A program made the position numbers and the translations under genes. Under the pieces are notes generated by a model. The model did not search any database, was not told the origin of the DNA, and saw only the letters and a list, made by a program, of their open reading frames with translations. Below are positions 22,331-33,737 of a stretch of 64,000 nt of DNA, one piece after another (position 1 is the first letter of the stretch; every line of letters begins with the position of its first letter). This stretch comes from Kwoniella dejecticola CBS 10117. Taxonomy: Eukaryota; Basidiomycota; Tremellomycetes; Tremellales; Cryptococcaceae. The stretch lies in contig NC_089308.1 in assembly GCF_000512565.2 (NCBI RefSeq), forward strand, positions 1,131,001 through 1,195,000, read 5' to 3'.

Positions 22331-24297
22331 AGCACGGTCCCATCCCATTGTGAACAGTTTGAGAATGGCATGAGCCTGTAAATAGTCATATAATGCGTAC
22401 GGGTGATGGAGTAACCTAGTTCATGCGATATACAGTACTGCATCAATAATCGACTGATGATCAGGTACAGATCTCTGTCATCGAGGTTGACGATTTGCCC
22501 GCATTCGTGAGATACATGCATGCCGGGGAGAAATCTCAACTTCCGGCGGCTTGGGGAACGTCCACTCCGATCGGCGCATCTGAGGGTCGAATCACTGAAA
22601 TACCGGAATTCGATCGTGGCTTGGTAACGTGATACCTCATGGAACCGGTAAAGGCAAGAAAGACAGAGTGGAATCCAAAGAAGCAAGAAGGAATCAACGA
22701 CCGTTTTTCGATCTGCTCATTCGGTCAACTAACGTATTCGATAAAGAGCGGGCCTTTCTTTGGCTTTCCATGATCTAGCAATGAATAACGCAAGAAACGC
22801 CAATGATCTATGGGTTATGGGTTTGAGCGGAACATGAGACATCCGGTCCTCCTTTTTTGCCTTCGCCAGTAGGGCCGAGACACATTCTCGGTTCTGACGA
22901 CTAGCGTGCACACTGCCTATCGCTTTGGATTAGCGTGAACTGGACCCTCGCAACCGAGACAAGCTTGGCTTTCATGAAATCATACCGTGTTGGAGTGGTT
23001 GTCACCATGGGATCAATCTCCTGGTGCTAGTTTCACTTGCTTGACCTGAGCTCCACCATATATCAATGCGCAACGACGATCAGACTATACAGTATTGTAC
23101 GCTGCCAAACGAGGGATAACCCGTATGAAGAGACCGACAAACAGTAGAGCTGAGGTATCGGCAAGACGGACGTCCAGCTTTGATGTATTTGACCGATGGC
23201 GTCGAGTACCGCATGCTATGTATATCGACACAACATCTCGGTACACCGTTGAACCGCTTCTTCTCGTGGTATGCGAACGTTTGTCGAATGCTTAAGGCGA
23301 GTCACGTAATTCCGTGCCGATGTCAACCGGTCAGGAACGGAGGTTACGTGTTTGTTGACCGATCGAAACGACGGATTCGGTATTTTGACCATCGGTTACA
23401 CCCATGTGCTGTGAATCGTTAGTAACTTGTTTGTTTAGCTGTGAACTCTATATGGCAAACCCTCTCTTGTTGCGCTTTTATGAAACAAGCTTAGGGATCG
23501 ACAAAATGACAAATTGAGCAACGGACGATCATCTTAATGAAATGACGGTATGGCGTACACGCCCTCATGTAGACAACACACAGGGGCCAGAGCAAAGCCA
23601 CAGCGATCAAAACACCAGGGCTCACGTTTATTTGTTCCACCTTATTCCAGCAAATAGAGTGGACAGTCCGTTGAAACAGCACAAGCTCCAAGAAGGAATG
23701 TTTTGAGGATTCGTTCTAAAATTAACGGCAATTGATCCTTCTGGACGGAATTGGTAAGATCATACAACCATCAGGAAAAAAGCATTTATCGTAACAGATA
23801 CTTTGTTCCACTTGTTTACATGATGATTTTCTGTTGACCCTTTCGAACCTTGCATCTTTGTCGCTTGGGACCTCGACTTCCTCCGCCTTCAAGCGTTGCA
23901 GTTGACAAGGATGTTTATTCCGGACTAGTCGAGGGAGATCAAACAGGGCCGAAACCTTGTTGCCTTGGCTCTGCCGTGCCCTGCCTCGACTAGTTGAACA
24001 CCTGTTTGACACCGTTGGGCACTAACTACCCTGTTGATGGTCCATGTCATGTCCGATGCAGATCCTCCCATAATCAACTTATAAGCTAGCACAACAAGAT
24101 GAATGATCTTCGTTCCCCCCTTTTCTCTTTCTATCTTTTTCATAGTAGCAATACCAACCACCCAAGAAAGAATCTTTGAATAGATATCTTCTCTTCTTAT
24201 AGGTAACATCGCGGAATCAGCAACTACATCGACTCATTGGACTCCGAATTCTGACTTACTTCCACCAACAACGAACCGACAGGTAAAATAACCGACC
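22331..24297. other. Intergenic, about 2 kb, promoter side of the WSC gene
   Basis: No gene recognised. Contains an 11-bp inverted repeat (23924-23934 and 23984-23994). Open frames here (up to 128 codons) have no motif and no splice continuity. Confidence 0.4.
23924..23994. repeat. Inverted repeat ACTAGTCGAGG … CCTCGACTAGT
   Basis: Perfect 11-bp arms separated by 49 bp, about 300 bp upstream of the WSC gene start. It could form a hairpin or be a pair of binding sites. Confidence 0.8.
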
Positions 24298-27051
24298 ATG
24301 GTCAAATTATTGACCTCATTCACTCTTTCACTCCTGGTGGCTCTCCTGAGCGTTGCAAACGCTCAAGCTGAAGTCGCTGGTGCCAACAATGGTCCTCGAC
24401 GACTTGATAAAAAGGCTACCCCAGTCCAGATGGCTCCTAGAGCGACTACCTCAACGGATCCTTGGGCAAACTTCAAGCAATTCGACTGGAGTTACTGGCA
24501 AACTAACTGGGGTTGGGCAGGTCACACCTTGTCCTACGTCAAGTGAGTTCATCCCGCTGTAATACTTCGCAATCACTCTGAGAATTGCAACTGATGAATA
24601 CGTCCGATCTGTAGAGCTTGGTACTATGACGAATACGGACTCAATCTTCCTGACGGTGTATACAGTTGGCCGCAACTTTCGTACTACGTCAACTACTTCG
24701 GAACATACAACCCGAACCCCAAGCCTTCGATCTCCGTTTACGGTTCCGCCAACAATGAAGACCCGTGGATCACCGGTACCCTAGCTTCGTCATCCACCTC
24801 TTCCAGCAAGGCGGTCATCACCTCTTCTTCGTCGAGTTCTAGCAGAGCGGCGTCCAGCTCGAGTTCCAGCGCTGCCCCCTCATCGAGCTCCTCGTCCAGG
24901 GCCGCTTCGTCTTCCTCCTCAGCTGCTGCAGCCAGCTCAAGTGCTTTGCCAAGCTCCACTTCGTCGGCCGCCCCTTCATCATCTTCATCTTCCTCGAGGG
25001 CCGCATCCAGCTCATCCAGCTCTGCTGCTGCTGCCTCCTCGTCCGGCGCTGCCGTTACCTGGACTTCCATGGGATGTTACCAGGACACGTACCCTCACAT
25101 CCTCTATAACTACTACACCTCCAAGACCCAGACTGTGGAAAGCTGTCAAGCGCTTTGTGCCTCCGGAGGATACCTCTACGCGGGAGTCCAATACGGTACC
25201 GACTGTTACTGTGACAACTCCTTGAACTTCGCCGACGGTGGTGGCCCAACTACCGCCAGCAAGTGTAACATGGCTTGTGCCGGTAACTCTGCGGAGAACT
25301 GTGGTGGCTACTACCTCATGGTCATCTACAAGAGCAACGCTGTCGTAGCGTCCTCTTCTGCTTCGTCCTCGGTCTCGTCCGCTGCTGCTTCAAGTTCGTC
25401 GTCGTCCTCGTCCAGAGCTGCCTCAAGCTCTTCGTCCTCGTCGGCTGCTGCTTCCAGCTCTTCATCCTCATCTGCTGCTGCCCCAAGTTCGTCCTCATCG
25501 TCGGCCGCTGCTTCCAGCTCTTCTGCCTCGTCTTCTAGAGCTGCATCCAGTTCATCCTCGTCAGCTATCGTCTCAAGCTCATCCTCATCGGCCGCCGCTT
25601 CAAGCTCTTCGTCATCTGCTGTCGTGTCCAGCTCCACCTTGTCTTCCACCAGCTCGTCGGCGTCTGCTTCGCCCAGCCCGTCTCTCCCGACCGTCCCTGC
25701 CGGTTGGGCGGTGGCTTCTACCCCATGTATCGCTGATGGAAAGACCGGTCGGGCTCTCCTCGGTTCTTTTACCATCGATTACGCCAACACCGTCGAAAGC
25801 TGTCTCGCCAAGTGCGACGCCAGCGGATACCCCATTGCAGGTCTCGAGTACGGAAACCAATGTTTCTGTGGTTCTTACCTCTCAAATGGTGCTTCGCTCC
25901 AGACTACCGCCACTTGTGCTTTACCATGTCCCGGAAACTCCCTCGAAACTTGTGGTGGATACTACGCCATGAGTCTTTACGTCTCTACCAAATTGAACGG
26001 TGCTACCCTTTCTTCCGATCTCTTGGGTCAAACCGCCACCCTTCCTTCCGGCTGGTCGACTGCCGCCAAATGTATGCCAGATGTCAACGGACGAGCTCTT
26101 ACCGACTACAGTTGGTCGACCGACGCCATGACCGTCCCTCTCTGTCTCAACAAGTGCGCCTCCCTGGGATACCAATACGGAGCTGTCGAATACGGCAGAG
26201 AATGTTACTGTGGTAACAACATGGCTAATGGTGCCGACTTGACCAAGACTTCCACTCTCTGTGGTACACCTTGTGCTGGTGATCCTTCCACCTCATGTGG
26301 TGGTTGGAACTCCATGCAAGTCTTCAACAACCCCGCCTACTCGTACACCAACACCGTCATCAACGACTACGTCAAGACCGCTTGTCTTCAAGAAGTATCC
26401 GGCCGAGCTCTTCGGGGAGCTGCATACACCGACTTGACAGGTATGACCGTCGAGACTTGTACCGCCTACTGTAAGACGCGAGGGTTCGTCATGGCCGCTG
26501 TCGAGTACGGTTCCGAATGTTACTGTGGATCGGCCCTCGTCGGAGGTGCTTCCCTCTTGTTGACTTCTGGACAATGCTACATGCCTTGTGTCGGTAACTC
26601 GAACGAGAACTGTGGTGGACCCAACGCTTTATGGCTATACATCAACCCCAACTCCCTCAGCTCCTTGGTCACCCTCCCCACCGGATGGTCATACCAAGGA
26701 TGTATCGCTGAAGGATGGACCGCCAGAGCGCTCAACTTCACAGCTACCAGCTACATCCAGAAGGGAACTATGACCGGTGAATACTGTGCTAGACAGTGCG
26801 CGCAATTAGGATACACCATGGCCGGAACGGAATTCGCTTCGGAGTGTTATTGTGGTAACTCCTTCAACGGCGGAGCGACCGGAGCTATCCTCGACACAGT
26901 TACCGACCAAAGTGGTCAATGCAACTACGCTTGTCCAGGTAACTCGGCTCAAATGTGTGGTGGTGCTTCAAGAATATCCCTCTACTCCAACTTGGCCACC
27001 CTCCCACAGCTCACCACGACTGGCACCAACGTTGTCAACGTTGCCGCATAG
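24298..27051 (+). CDS. Secreted protein with five WSC domains and Ser-rich linkers
   Basis: Signal peptide MVKLLTSFTLSLLVALLSVA from 24298. One intron (24543-24614). An N-terminal aromatic module follows (TDPWANFKQFDWSYWQTNWG … AWYYDEYGLNLPDG … NYFGTYNPNP). Then a long Ser/Ala linker, WSC1 (from about 25060), a second Ser/Ala linker (about 25350-25670), and WSC2-WSC5 back to back. Each WSC repeats C…E[SY]C…C…G[YF]…[EQ][YF]…[EQD]C[YF]C…C…CxGx…xCGG, for example YGRECYCGNN and CPGNSLETCGG. About 890 residues. WSC domains bind wall polysaccharides. There is no C-terminal membrane helix or GPI signal (it ends NVVNVAA), so it is not a classical Wsc sensor; it is more likely a secreted or wall-bound lectin-like protein. 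Codon choice is strongly biased, hinting at high expression. Confidence 0.9.
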
Positions 27052-27596
27052 AAAGAAGCAGATCACTCCTCCTTAGACATCTTGACCTATAATCGAGTTC
27101 AATGTGACCAGAGCTCATAGATAAGTCCCGTAACATTCTCAAGCCCTTCCTTTCTGCCTATAAACTCCTATATTACATCTCTTATATTCATATAGTATTT
27201 CATATTCCGGTTTCTTACATAGGACTTTTTCTCTCATTCGTTCGGTCGATCGATTAAAACCAGATTATGCACTGAACTGGCATCTGTTATGTCTGTTCGC
27301 ATATGATAGAGACTGTCGAATTCATCGAGTGCGCATTGTCAATATTGATCGCGCTGAGCCCGCTCTTGAGCTCTTGAGCTCGCTACAAGCAGCGAAGTTT
27401 GTGTTGACGCATCGCGATGATTGAATGACTTGTGCTTGCTCATCTGAAAACGGATGCATCGAGATTGTCTGCGTCACCACGAGGGCATTGCCACTTTTCG
27501 GAATTTACGCATATCGCCGCTTTGCAGGAGTTGAGCGTAGCGTATTGTGCGCTTTCATCCCTTTCCACCAAGCACTTCCTCATTCACTAGTCATTG

Positions 27597-27627
<31 letters not shown>

Positions 27628-27885
27628 TAAGCGATTCTTATCTTTACTCTTCAACAGTCGACCTATACAACGTTACTTTTGACTTGTGAGTGCGCCTGAA
27701 CCTCATGTAGACTGATGCGGCACCTGCAATGCTTGGCTAGACGAAAAGCATAAAAAGCTGACTAAGACAATACGATTGATTGATTGTTCTTTATCTCCAT
27801 TGCCACCGCTATTCCATCGACTTCCTTCTTGACAAACCATCGTCCTATCGATATTTCGACATAGAACAAGTAGAAATCCAGCAAC
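27052..27885. other. Intergenic between WSC gene and E2 gene
   Basis: No gene seen; holds the WSC 3' UTR, an (ATC)10 run at 27598-27627 and the E2 promoter. Confidence 0.4.
27598..27627. repeat. (ATC)10 microsatellite
   Basis: Perfect trinucleotide run about 260 bp upstream of the E2 start. Confidence 0.9.
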
Positions 27886-29116
27886 ATGGCTCTCAAGCGA
27901 ATTAACAAGGTGAGCTCAAGATTTCTTGGTGTACCGATGTCGGACCGGGAATATTGGGATGAATGGAATATGTATATTTGCTCACACGATACGTTATTCT
28001 CCGGCGTATAGGAATTAATCGATCTCGGACGTGATCCCCCGTCTTCATGTTCCGCTGGTCCCATCAATGACAACCTTTTTCAATGGCAAGCAACCATCAT
28101 GGGACCTGTGAGTGGCCCATCATGCAGATTCGCGCTCTCTCACACTCTGTGTGGGAGTCATATTCAATTACTAATTCGTGTGACTCTTCTCTCTAGGCCG
28201 ATTCTCCGTATGCTGGCGGTGTCTTCTTCCTGTAAGCTACCACATATTCTCCCCAGAGGGCCGCAGCTTAGCTGACCGTCCGACTGCTATTCAGCTCTCT
28301 CACTTTCCCTACCGGTATGTCGATTGTCCTTGTCGCGCTGATGAGCACCGCTATCGCGTTTCATGCACTTAACCCCACCCCACCGGTTGTCGTGCTACCA
28401 GTGAAGATAGAGGGCTCAGCTGATCCGTGTCTACCTCACTTCGCAGATTACCCATTCAAGCCTCCCAAGGTCCAATTCACGACCAAGATCTACCACCCTA
28501 ATATCAACGCAAACGGTTCAATCTGTCTAGATATCTTGAGAGATCAATGGAGTCCAGCATTGACCATCTCGAAAGGTGAGCCAGAGCTCGATCTCCACTC
28601 GAACACGATTGATTAAATGGCTGACTTTTCGCCCTTCGTAGTGCTCCTTTCGATCTGTTCGATGTTGACGGACCCCAACCCCGATGACCCCTTGGTACCG
28701 GAGATTGCTAACGTGAGTCTCGTCACTCGATTGCTATCAAGGCGTGTTATCTTTGCCATCACTCTCGTTTCTTCACGGCTGCTTTTTCTTGTCCATTGAG
28801 GTCGTCGGCCATCGTTCTGGGGGTTGTGCTTCCTGTCCTTTTCCAAACGACAAACAGAACAAAGCCTCAATTGCATATTTTGATTCCCCTTCCTCATCTC
28901 CATCATGCGTCGCATCGTTTTGAGCTTGCTGCTCCAAAATGTCGCCGCTCTCTGACAAGTCAAAATGCTAATCATATCCTCAATCAGACCTACAAGACCG
29001 ACCGACCTCGATATGAAGCTACAGCAAGGGAATGGACTAGAAAGTGAGTTGCCCCCTCTGGATCGCATGACTGGGTTCTTTGCTAATTACCCCTTTCTTC
29101 CAGATATGCGACATAA
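27886..29116 (+). CDS. UBC4: Ubiquitin-conjugating enzyme E2, Ubc4/5 (UBE2D) type
   Basis: Carries ubiquitin as a thioester and passes it to substrates with E3 ligases; general and stress-induced turnover. Eight exons are placed from the ATG at 27886. They include MALKRINK, ELIDLGRDPPSSCSAGPIND, NLFQWQATIMGP, ADSPYAGGVFFL, SLTFPT, DYPFKPPKVQFTTKIYHPNI, NANGSICLDILRDQWSPALT and LLSICSMLTDPNPDDPLVPE, ending EWTRKYAT at 29116. The active-site Cys lies in GSICLDIL, and the HPN motif is in YHPNI. About 147 residues, the normal length for the class. Near-identity with UBE2D across all blocks makes this one of the firmest calls. The many small exons mean that single frames show only fragments. Confidence 0.96.
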
Positions 29117-29623
29117 AATGGTTACTTATAAATTTGCATGATTCCTCCTTTACATACCTTCTCTCGTCTCTTAGTCAACGTCATGTGATCATCTGCGTCA
29201 TGTCTTGGCGCTCTGGAAGCGACACACTTCTGGAAAGCAAGGTTACAGAATTTGATGTCATCGATTAGGACGAGCAGCATGAGCTTACGCGGACGGCAGC
29301 AGCCACGGACTGACATCATGTACTCGACTGAAACTGCGCTGATGTATACCCAGCCGGATTGCGTACACGGACTCTTTGAGTCAATTAGGATCTCCAGCCC
29401 TATATTTGGTGAGCTACCTTTCTTGCACGAGCTTGCAGCAAAATACAATTGCATGTCATTCATCGAGAGTTTGCCGTGAAATTATAAGATAAAGTACCAA
29501 GTGCTACATGATTTATGGATGCTATATTATTGATTGATGTGCAAGGGAGAAATTATAAGGTATTATATATGACTTGATCATGCCCTATCCAAGGGGGTCA
29601 AGTGATTCTACGTCGTCCAAGAT
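29117..29623. other. Convergent 3' intergenic region
   Basis: 507 bp between the stops of the E2 gene and the four-helix protein gene; A/T-rich from 29475 to 29580. No gene seen. Confidence 0.4.
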
Positions 29624-30411
29624 CTAGGTTCTCAGATTGTATAGACCAGCTTCTTCGTCTCCCGTGATCTTTGTCGTATCGACATGACGAGTGGTTCTGC
29701 CTCTGACCAAATCATGAGAAGGGATTTCGTAAACGTCATCTCGTTCTCTTCTGCCGGTGCTGTTCTTCTCGACTATGGTAATGATCCAAGCTGCCCATCC
29801 GGTATGAATGACGAGATTGATAAAGTATAAAACTGTCAAACCGATGGCGGCAGGTTGACATTTGGGATCGTTGACGTAGAATCCTGAATCGGGGTCGTCG
29901 CACAGGCGAGCGGAGGCAATGATGATTTGCCAGATGAACGCGGCTGATAGAGTAACATGACGATGTCAGCTATACTCAATGAGGTGTACGGTGAGTTCAA
30001 AAGAGTATTGAAGTCAGATTTGCGAAGGAATAAGGACAACGCAAAAAAGAAAAGATCAGAGAAACAACGCTCACCTAACCAAGCGACAGCGAGCAAAACC
30101 TGAACGGCGACTTCTCCACCACCCTGATCCCATCTGTTTCTACTATCTTTCAGGGAGAAGTAGATGGCAGGAGGATAGTATATCAACATCACCACACCGA
30201 TGAATCCATGAATCCCGGCGACGATTATGCCTTGTGCAGCCCATCCGGGGAGGAAGAGATTAAGGAATAAAGCCAGTATGAAAGTGACGGCTGTCAGGCC
30301 CTGCAGACATACAAATTTGTAAAGTCAGCTGTTGTTTTTAGAGGCTCTAAGTGACGGCAGATACTTACGAAAAGACCATATCGAATGGTAGGGCCAGTTG
30401 TGGAGGACATA
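29624..30411 (-). CDS. Four-helix membrane protein (MARVEL-like)
   Basis: Minus strand, three exons. The start is the ATG at 30411 (MSSTTGPTIRYGLF). A GTAAGT/GCAG intron follows, then helix 1 (GLTAVTFILALFLNLFL) and helix 2 (GIIVAGIHGFIGVVMLIYYP). A loop SLKDSRNRWDQGGGE leads to helix 3 (VAVQVLLAVAWLAAFIWQII), which spans the second intron. A Cys-containing loop (LCDDPDSGFY, DPKCQP) precedes helix 4 (AAIGLTVLYFINLVIHTGWA). A charged tail (TGRRERDDVYEIPSHDLVRG) ends at 29624. Four helices with two Cys in the last outside loop fit the MARVEL fold found in fungal plasma-membrane organisers, but no diagnostic motif is present. About 215 residues. A TATATAAG box lies at 30576-30569 (minus), 158 bp upstream of the start. 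Confidence 0.75.
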
Positions 30412-32060
30412 TTGGTTGAGCACTTAAATGAGAATGTCTTGGTGAGGCACTGAAGCAGTAAAGCAGTGATTATTATACTTGATACGATTGTTTTATCGTT
30501 TTCTTGTTGTATTGGTGCGTTGTTGTTGTTTTGTTGGTATCATGCATATGCATTCTTGATGTCTCCAACTTATATATGTTGGAATTCCGTCGTGTTGAGG
30601 ACGGTATTGAACGCTTGAACAGGTAGTAACTTGGGAATCATGCTTGATGAATTCCGATGAAACGCACTAAAGCAGAAGATTGATCGGGGCGATGCATGGC
30701 AGTGCTTTAAGTTGAATTGCAAGACTGTAAAGGCTTGGCACTTCGGAGCTTGGTTTTAGCCGCTCAGGAACCGGACTATCTTGCTACATGCGGTGTTGGT
30801 GTTGCCTTTCAACCTTTCAACGCTTTTTCGTCACTTGACCCAACATGACTTGGACGTATCGTTACGAGCCTAATTGTCAGTACGTCAGTACATTTCGAGC
30901 CAAGAGAATAGGTGATTGACGGTATAGCGTTGGTTGACATGTACCGCTTCCAGAGGAACATTTCCGAGCGCACGACTGTCGTGCGATACATACGGTTGCA
31001 TGGCAGATTCCGCGTTGTTATGTTCCCGCGAACATGCCCCGCCTGAATGGTTCAAACAAATGGACGAGAGGCTCTGGACATATTGCTCATTGATCCATCT
31101 CCATGCCATGCATAGAGACAGCAGGATGAACGCACGACGAGAGGAGTACAAGACTGATTCCCTTGCACACTAGCTAGGAAAGCTCTCATAGTATTGCCAT
31201 CTTATGCGGAGCCATACAAGTGGCATACCCTTTGCTAACGCCGAGCCTCTATTGGTTATGACTCACATGACCTGGAATACCTTATGCACAGCTATAGGGC
31301 TCAAGAGCATTTCCATCAGAGCCAACGGACACTCAGACTTTGCTATAGCCCGTGGTCGCCAAGATACGGAGACTGACACAGGTTTTGTCATCATGTCCTC
31401 ATAATCGTCATAATTGGAAACTAGGTGAAACCAGCCGTTTCAGGGAATTTGTCAAACTTCTTAAGCTAGTTTAATTGTTCGACCCATTCGTCTCATCGTT
31501 TTCAATCAGTTCGTGGCGGTGATTCTGGACTGCATAGGATCAGGTGGTATTTCCGCGAGGGGCGCTTCCATCAAGTTTGCATGCTTGCATCCTGGACGGC
31601 GACTTTATGTGACCAACAACTGAGGTCGTCCGATGAATCTGTGCTCCGCTGGGACTTGCCCAAAGTCTTCTTCGCGCGAAGCACGTATGGGACATGTGAG
31701 TCTAGTCGATGTTCGGAGCACCCAGTCCATTTTTGGGTGCACATTGACGGCTAGACTGCATCGATGGCTGACTTGATCACGTCTTGCGCTGCACCCGTGT
31801 TGGTGGGATTGAAGGCGGTTGATCGTAAGTCTATGCATTGATTGGGACAACTATCACTATGGTTGTGAGATAATATACTAAGGGTCTCTCTATTTGATAC
31901 AAGATTTAATGGGACATGGGCATTTCAACCGTCCATTCGGGACAATACAAACAATGATACAATTGGGAGGCAGAACAAGGTGAACAACTATGTATGCAAG
32001 TCTATGCGATATGTCATGTATAACGTGTATCGAAAAATCGGAACCGGAGACTGACTGGAA
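30412..32060. other. Intergenic, 1.6 kb
   Basis: Contains the promoter of the four-helix protein gene (TATATAAG at 30569-30576 on -) and the 3' region of the kinase gene. Open frames of 60-90 codons on both strands show no motif. No gene recognised. Confidence 0.4.
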
Positions 32061-33737
32061 CTATAAAATGAACTCGCCGCTTGACGGGCTATGGGGATTC
32101 ATATTGACTTGTAATAAGTCCAATCTGGAGTTCGCTGTCGGTTTCGTATTTATAGGACGGGGTTTTGCAGATTTGGATTGAAGTGACTGTTGAGATTGAT
32201 ATTGATATTGCTGTTGATCTACCGGACGAAATTCAGGTGTTGGTGGTAAAGAGATATCACCTGACGAGGACGATCTCGATCCCGTGGGGAACATATCTAA
32301 CGAATCCGCCCCTTCAGCTATCAAAGCTGGAGTCTCATTCGTAGATTCCAATGACGAGTTCTCGGTGGCTGCTGCAGGACGCGAGAAGTCGATCTGAGCG
32401 AAGACGTTCTTGCTTATCTGAGCCTGTGATAAGGTGGCGTATGTAGAGGAGTTGCCAGATGACCAAGATGGGTGTTCGTGACCTTGACCTTGAGCATGAT
32501 CATAGCCAGCTGCCCTCTTGGAATTGCTGTGGTTTCTCGCACGGTTCTTCCGTTGATCGTGTTGGTGAGCGAATTCGTCCAATTCGGCATCTTCGTCGAC
32601 TTGCATGAACTCTTGCACCGCGACCTTCGGCACAGACACAGGCGCAGCTTTGAATGGTGTCGGAGGTGTGACAGGTTCAGGGGCAACATGGACTGGGACA
32701 GGGGCAGGAGCAGGAGCAGCAGCTGGAGGAACTTGTCGGACAGCAGCGGCGGCAGCTCTTGCGGCGGAATGAGCAGTCTTGAGCTCTTCGTCCGTCATAC
32801 TGAAAGTCTCCACTCTGAGGATCTGTTCCCTCAAGACCTTTAGCGGCGTTCGATCACGGGGTTCCAAGGCGAATAGACCCTTTAATATCCGATTCGTAGC
32901 TCTTGAGATGGGTAAGATCGTCCGCAGGAAATCCGGGTTATGCACATATGCTCTGAAAGTTTCGTCGTTTGGACAAGCTTGTCTCCACGGATTCCTCCCG
33001 CAGGTCAGATTGACCAATATTACACCGAGAGACCAGACATCGTTGGTTTCGGTCGAATACGATTCCAGCCGTTCGAACAATCCACCTTGACATTCTGGCG
33101 ACAGATAGAAGGTTGATCCGCAGCCGAAGTCCGTCGAATATCGCTCCGAAGTGGCCAAGCCGAAGTCCGCTATACATATCCTTTCTCCACCTTGCGTGCA
33201 CAGTATGTTCTCTGGTTTGAGATCCCGGTGGAATATTCCCATTCGATGGCAATAATCTACGGCGTCGATGATCTGTAGGAATATCCGCCTTATCAGGTAA
33301 TCGTTGCCGAGGTACTACACGGAAAGCAAGTGTCAATAAGAAGACTTCTCAGAACAAAGAGGATAGGGGAAACGACTCACTCGTTGTTTTTCGGTGATCA
33401 TTCCGAAAAGATCGCCTTCATCGCAGAAATCCATGACGACGAAGATGTAGTCGCCTTCTTCGATGACTTTGTGTAGTGTGACTACGTTAGGATGTCTCGA
33501 TGCCAATTGATGCAGAGCGATCTCCCTTCGTTGAAAGTGGCGTTGACGGGAGTCAAGACCGGCACGTAAGAGGCATTTGACAGCGAGGTAAACGGGACGA
33601 GGTGCGTGTAGGTCGACAGCGAGGTAGACGACCCCGTAAGCACCGACACCTAGGGTTGAAAGGAATTCGAGTCGGCCATTGTCAATTCTGTGTCCGATGA
33701 GATCTCGACCAGAAGTAGCGAAAGTGTTGGAAGGCAT
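32061..33737 (-). CDS. Ran1/Pat1-family serine/threonine kinase (Sks1/Vhs1-like)
   Basis: Two exons. The start is the ATG at 33737 (MPSNTFATSGRDLIGHRIDN). Kinase landmarks: glycine loop LGVGAYGVVYLAVD; catalytic Lys in YLAVKCLL; REIALHQLASRHPNVVTLHK; hinge FVVMDFCDEGDLFGMI; catalytic loop HRDLKPEN (FHRDLKPENIL); DFG in IADFGLATSERYSTDFGCGS; activation-segment end TFYLSPECQGG; DVWSLGVILVNLTCGRNPW. The STDFGCGSTFYLSPEC stretch is typical of the Ran1/Pat1, Sks1 and Vhs1 group, which controls the switch between growth and meiosis or glucose responses. The C-terminal third is disordered, Ala/Pro- then Gln/Ser-rich (QQYQYQSQQSLQSKS). About 510 residues. A TATAAAG lies at 33898-33892 on the minus strand, 155 bp upstream. 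Confidence 0.9.

Noticed and set aside
24738..25775. Long antisense frames rich in Glu, Asp and Ala opposite the WSC gene
   Set aside because: They are complements of the Ser/Ala codon runs and have no motif.
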